Shown here in pieces: positions 5,773-8,091 of a stretch of 8,091 bases of DNA (position 1 is its first letter; the number at the start of each line of letters is the position of its first letter). The stretch lies in the NCBI GenBank assembly GCA_027077895.1, contig JALWQZ010000041.1, forward strand, positions 1-8,091. The letters are read 5' to 3'. The notes under the pieces were generated by a model. That model was not told the DNA's origin, made no database searches, and saw only the letters and a list, made by a program, of their open reading frames with translations. This DNA is from Microcaldota archaeon. GTDB lineage: Archaea > B1Sed10-29 > WALL01 > WAMD01. The position numbers and the translations under genes are program-made.

Positions 5773-7519
5773 ATCCTGTTGTGTAGTAATACTCCCCTCT
5801 TTCCTTTTGTTCTCTATCCTTTTGTGAGTTGAGTTTGTTTATCCTTGGCCTGCCGTTTTCCGTATCCCGCCTAAATGTTATCTCCATATCCTTGAGAAAT
5901 CTGTTCATACCATCCCTCATACTCATTGGTGCACTTGCATGACCATGAACACCTGGTTCCCCAGAGAACACGATTAGTCTATTTGATATGTAATCCAGGA
6001 AGGTTATATCATGGTCTATAACTATTGCAGGTCTTTTTGTTTTTTCTGCAATTCTCCTTATTAGGTCCGAGAATTCTAGTCTCTGTTCTATGTCTAAGAA
6101 CGCGCTTGGCTCGTCTAGGAGGATGATGTCTGATTTCTTAGATATGGTCACTCCCACAAGCAACCTCTGGAGTTCCCCGCCAGATAGTTCTTCAACCCTC
6201 TTCTCATACAGGTCAGAGACTTTCGGTGCCACATATGCTGAGAATACGTCGTTGTCTATCTCCTGTGAGTGAATGTACTCCCTTACTGTGCCGTCGAAGT
6301 CGAGTGTAATGTACTGGGGTTTGTATGAGACCGTGAGTTCTATTTCTAGTTTCCCGCTATCTGATTCTGTTTGTCCTGCTAGGATAGATATAAACGTGGA
6401 CTTGCCAATCCCATTAGGCCCGACGATACCTATTACCTCCCCCTCTTTTATCTTTCCCGAGTCAGCCTTCAACTTGAATCCAGGGTATGTCTTTTCTATT
6501 TCAGGATACTCTAGTAGCACCTTCCCCTTCCATTCGCTTGATGGTGGCTTTATTTCAAATTTTATCCTCTCGTTTCTGATCCTCATGTTTTCTGCTTTTA
6601 GAAATCCGTCTAGGAATTCATTTATCCCCTTTTTGGCAGACTTCAATGTGGAGACTATACCGTACACACCCGGCTTTCCAAACATCACATGCACCCAGTC
6701 ACTGAGGTAGTCTAGGACAACTAGGTCGTGTTCGACAATCATGAACTTGTTTTCATTTGCTAGTTTTGAGATTAACCTGGCCAGTTTCATCCTCTCCTTT
6801 ATATCTAGAAAACTGCTTGGCTCGTCTAGGAAGTATAGATCCGCGTTTTTTGACAGCGTGACTAGAATCGCAACCTTTTGGAGTTCCCCACCGGATAACT
6901 CCTTTATCTGCTTGTTCCACTCAACACCTAACTCCTTGCTCAATTCCTTTGCCCTCTCTAGATCGGTTCCAGGAGTCGCTTCCAGCAATTCTTTTACAGT
7001 TCCATCAAACACTCTTGGTAGTTTGTCAACTTCCTGCGGTTTGAATGACACTGTGATGCTTCCCTCTTTTAGTGCCTTTAGGTAGTTGAGGATCTCCTGA
7101 CCTTTGAATCTATTTATGACCTGGTCCCAGTCAGAATTATCTGAACCTAGGTTTGGTACGATTTTTCCAGATAGTATCCTCATTACAGTGGACTTACCAA
7201 TCCCGTTTGGGCCTATTATACCAACTATGCCCTCCTTTGGAGTTGGCAATCCAAAAACCCTGAAACCGTTGTCACCATACTGATGTATAGGGTTCTCTCT
7301 CATCTCTGGAATATTTACTATGCTTATTGCTCTCTGCGGGCATCTCTTAACGCATATCCCGCATCCTGTACATAACTCTTCGTTTATTATAGGGTAACCA
7401 CTGTCTTCATCTATCACTATTGTTTCATCCCCAGTTCTGACACCTGGGCATACCTTCTGGCATATGTACCCACATTCTGCCTTCTTACACTTGTCTCTGT
7501 TGAGGACTGCGATTCTCAT
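5771..7519 (-). CDS. abce1: ABCE1/Rli1, Fe-S ABC ATPase for ribosome splitting and recycling
   Basis: This 582-residue protein is a full-length ABCE1. Two 4Fe-4S clusters are indicated by cysteines 11, 16, 20, 24 and by 50, 53, 56, 60 in CTGCGICVKRCP. Nucleotide-binding domain 1 has Walker A GPNGIGKST (103-111), signature LSGGELQ (208-214), Walker B ending LDEPSSFLD (231-239) and His264. Domain 2 has Walker A (367-375), LSGGELQ (445-451), LDEPSAFLD (468-476) and His503. The C-terminal DREQKERGEYYY segment (568-579) is typical of the family. ABCE1 is an essential cytosolic protein that splits 70S ribosomes after termination by aRF1 or rescue by pelota. It has no transmembrane domain, so it is not a transporter. 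It heads an apparent two-gene unit with the methylase and is divergent from pelota, its functional partner. All catalytic residues are present. Confidence 0.98.
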   Translation of the reverse strand: MRIAVLNRDKCKKAECGYICQKVCPGVRTGDETIVIDEDSGYPIINEELCTGCGICVKRCPQRAISIVNIPEMRENPIHQYGDNGFRVFGLPTPKEGIVGIIGPNGIGKSTVMRILSGKIVPNLGSDNSDWDQVINRFKGQEILNYLKALKEGSITVSFKPQEVDKLPRVFDGTVKELLEATPGTDLERAKELSKELGVEWNKQIKELSGGELQKVAILVTLSKNADLYFLDEPSSFLDIKERMKLARLISKLANENKFMIVEHDLVVLDYLSDWVHVMFGKPGVYGIVSTLKSAKKGINEFLDGFLKAENMRIRNERIKFEIKPPSSEWKGKVLLEYPEIEKTYPGFKLKADSGKIKEGEVIGIVGPNGIGKSTFISILAGQTESDSGKLEIELTVSYKPQYITLDFDGTVREYIHSQEIDNDVFSAYVAPKVSDLYEKRVEELSGGELQRLLVGVTISKKSDIILLDEPSAFLDIEQRLEFSDLIRRIAEKTKRPAIVIDHDITFLDYISNRLIVFSGEPGVHGHASAPMSMRDGMNRFLKDMEITFRRDTENGRPRINKLNSQKDREQKERGEYYYTTG

Positions 7520-7523
7520 TTTT

Positions 7524-7530
7524 ACCCCTC
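7524..7530 (-). promoter_or_regulatory. Shine-Dalgarno site for ABCE1
   Basis: On the minus strand GAGGGGT ends 4 nt before the ATG at 7519. Together with the TATA-like box further upstream it implies a short leader of about 20 nt for ABCE1. Confidence 0.6.
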
Positions 7531-7544
7531 TCTAGGCCACAATC

Positions 7545-7553
7545 TTTTAGTAT
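7545..7553 (+). promoter_or_regulatory. Putative TATA-like element for pelota
   Basis: TTTTAGTAT is centred about 26 bp upstream of the pelota ATG at 7575, the spacing expected for a leaderless transcript. It is a weaker match than the other boxes. A purine-rich AGGGG (7556-7560) ends 14 nt before the ATG, rather far for a ribosome-binding site. Confidence 0.3.
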
Positions 7554-7560
7554 TAAGGGG

Positions 7561-7569
7561 TTATAAAAA
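7561..7569 (-). promoter_or_regulatory. Putative TATA box for ABCE1
   Basis: On the minus strand this reads TTTTTATAA. Transcription would start about 25 bp downstream, near 7540, leaving a leader of roughly 20 nt that contains the ABCE1 ribosome-binding site. The box lies between the likely pelota TATA element and the pelota start codon, so the two promoters would overlap. Confidence 0.5.
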
Positions 7570-7574
7570 TACTC

Positions 7575-8091
7575 ATGCAGATACTTAAACAGGATTATCC
7601 TAGGATTTCGATTCTGCCTGAAACACTGGTTGATCTCTGGTATCTAGAGAAGGTCGTGGATCCAGGTGACTTTATTTCGGCAGTGACATTTAGAAAGTTT
7701 GTCTCAGAGTCAGGAAAATCAGAGAGGAAGAGGGTCTGGATAAAGATAAGGGTTGAAAAGGTTGAATTTCAGAAGTTTTCTAATGTTCTCAGGATTCTAG
7801 GGACAATAGTTGATGGTCGGCCAGAGGACCTGGTCAGTTTTGGTTCCCATCACACCCTGGAGGTTTCCCCTGGCTTCTCGTTTACATTGGAGAAACCCAA
7901 GTGGTTGTCATATCACAAGGAAACGCTAGAGAAGGCTGTAAAGGCCAGTAGGCGACCGAAACAGGTTTTGGTCGCAATGGATGAAGACCAGGCAGATGTT
8001 TTTGTTTTAAGTGAGATAGGTCTAGGTGCTGCGGGGAGTGTCTACTGCCAGGGTAGGGGCAAGTGGTCCCAGGTTGATGATAGTGTTAGGA
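7575..8091 (+). CDS. pelA: Pelota (aPelota/Dom34), mRNA surveillance and ribosome rescue factor, 3' truncated
   Basis: The frame is open from the ATG at 7575 to the window edge, giving 172 residues of a protein usually about 350 long. The N-terminal Sm-like pelota domain (about 1-125) is clear: LPETLVDLWYLEKVVDPGDF near 14-33, then VTFRKF, KIRVEKVEF, LRILGTIVDG and a G-S-H-H-T-L-E-V stretch. The central eRF1-like domain begins with VLVAMDEDQADVFVL at about 130. Pelota binds the empty A site of stalled ribosomes together with aEF1-alpha and lets ABCE1 split the subunits; in archaea aEF1-alpha also partners aRF1. The central domain has no GGQ motif in the part visible, as expected for pelota rather than release factor aRF1. 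It is divergent from ABCE1 with 55 bp between the start codons. Only the 5' half can be judged. Confidence 0.95.
   Translation, partial: MQILKQDYPRISILPETLVDLWYLEKVVDPGDFISAVTFRKFVSESGKSERKRVWIKIRVEKVEFQKFSNVLRILGTIVDGRPEDLVSFGSHHTLEVSPGFSFTLEKPKWLSYHKETLEKAVKASRRPKQVLVAMDEDQADVFVLSEIGLGAAGSVYCQGRGKWSQVDDSVR

Noticed and set aside
6104..6831. A 17-bp exact direct repeat at 6104-6120 and 6815-6831
   Set aside because: Both copies encode the equivalent Walker B region of the two homologous ATPase domains of ABCE1, so it is family duplication, not a mobile or regulatory repeat.
6090..7085. Plus-strand open frames opposite ABCE1
   Set aside because: ABCE1 is complete and unmistakable on the minus strand, so these are shadows.
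5771..7519. Reading the twin-ATPase gene as an ABC transporter
   Set aside because: The two N-terminal Fe-S motifs, the conserved C-terminal tail and the absence of a membrane partner identify ABCE1.
1..8091. tRNA, rRNA, CRISPR array, insertion sequence or terminal inverted repeats
   Set aside because: Reading both strands showed no cloverleaf, regularly spaced repeats, transposase motifs or flanking inverted repeats; nearly all bases are in recognised genes.

Overview
The window comes from an archaeon with compact gene spacing and roughly 40-45% G+C by eye. The evidence is an archaeal pelota (aPelota), an archaeal-type ABCE1/Rli1, a stand-alone PRC-barrel protein, a JAMM metalloprotease, several pilin-like proteins with archaeal N-termini, and TATA-like boxes about 26 bp upstream of apparently leaderless starts. 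The phylum cannot be fixed from this sequence; a euryarchaeal or DPANN lineage would fit.

Layout. Plus strand, 1-2978: the 3' part of a TctA-like multi-spanning membrane protein, a small JAMM-domain metalloprotease overlapping it by 13 nt, then four consecutive pilin-like secreted proteins. The pilin-like genes overlap each other by 8, 14 and 4 nt and are probably driven by their own leaderless promoter. Minus strand, 7519-2975: ABCE1 followed 8 nt later by a DNA-methylase-like protein with a TSPPY motif, then a 78-residue PRC-barrel protein and an AsnB-like glutamine amidotransferase that probably have a separate promoter. The two gene sets converge with their stop codons overlapping in a single CTAG. 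At the right edge, pelota starts on the plus strand, divergent from ABCE1 with only 55 bp between them, and runs off the window.

How the genes may work together. Pelota and ABCE1 are partners in rescue and splitting of stalled ribosomes, so their head-to-head arrangement is functionally coherent. The four pilin-like genes look like the subunits of a small surface filament or pseudopilus; the last, largest one lacks the acidic residue near the start of the helix and could be a tip subunit. The AsnB-like enzyme has substitutions at both active sites and resembles the poorly characterised ASNSD1 group more than canonical asparagine synthetase. No RNA gene, mobile element, CRISPR array or gene-free stretch over 300 bp was seen; the largest gap between genes is 55 bp.
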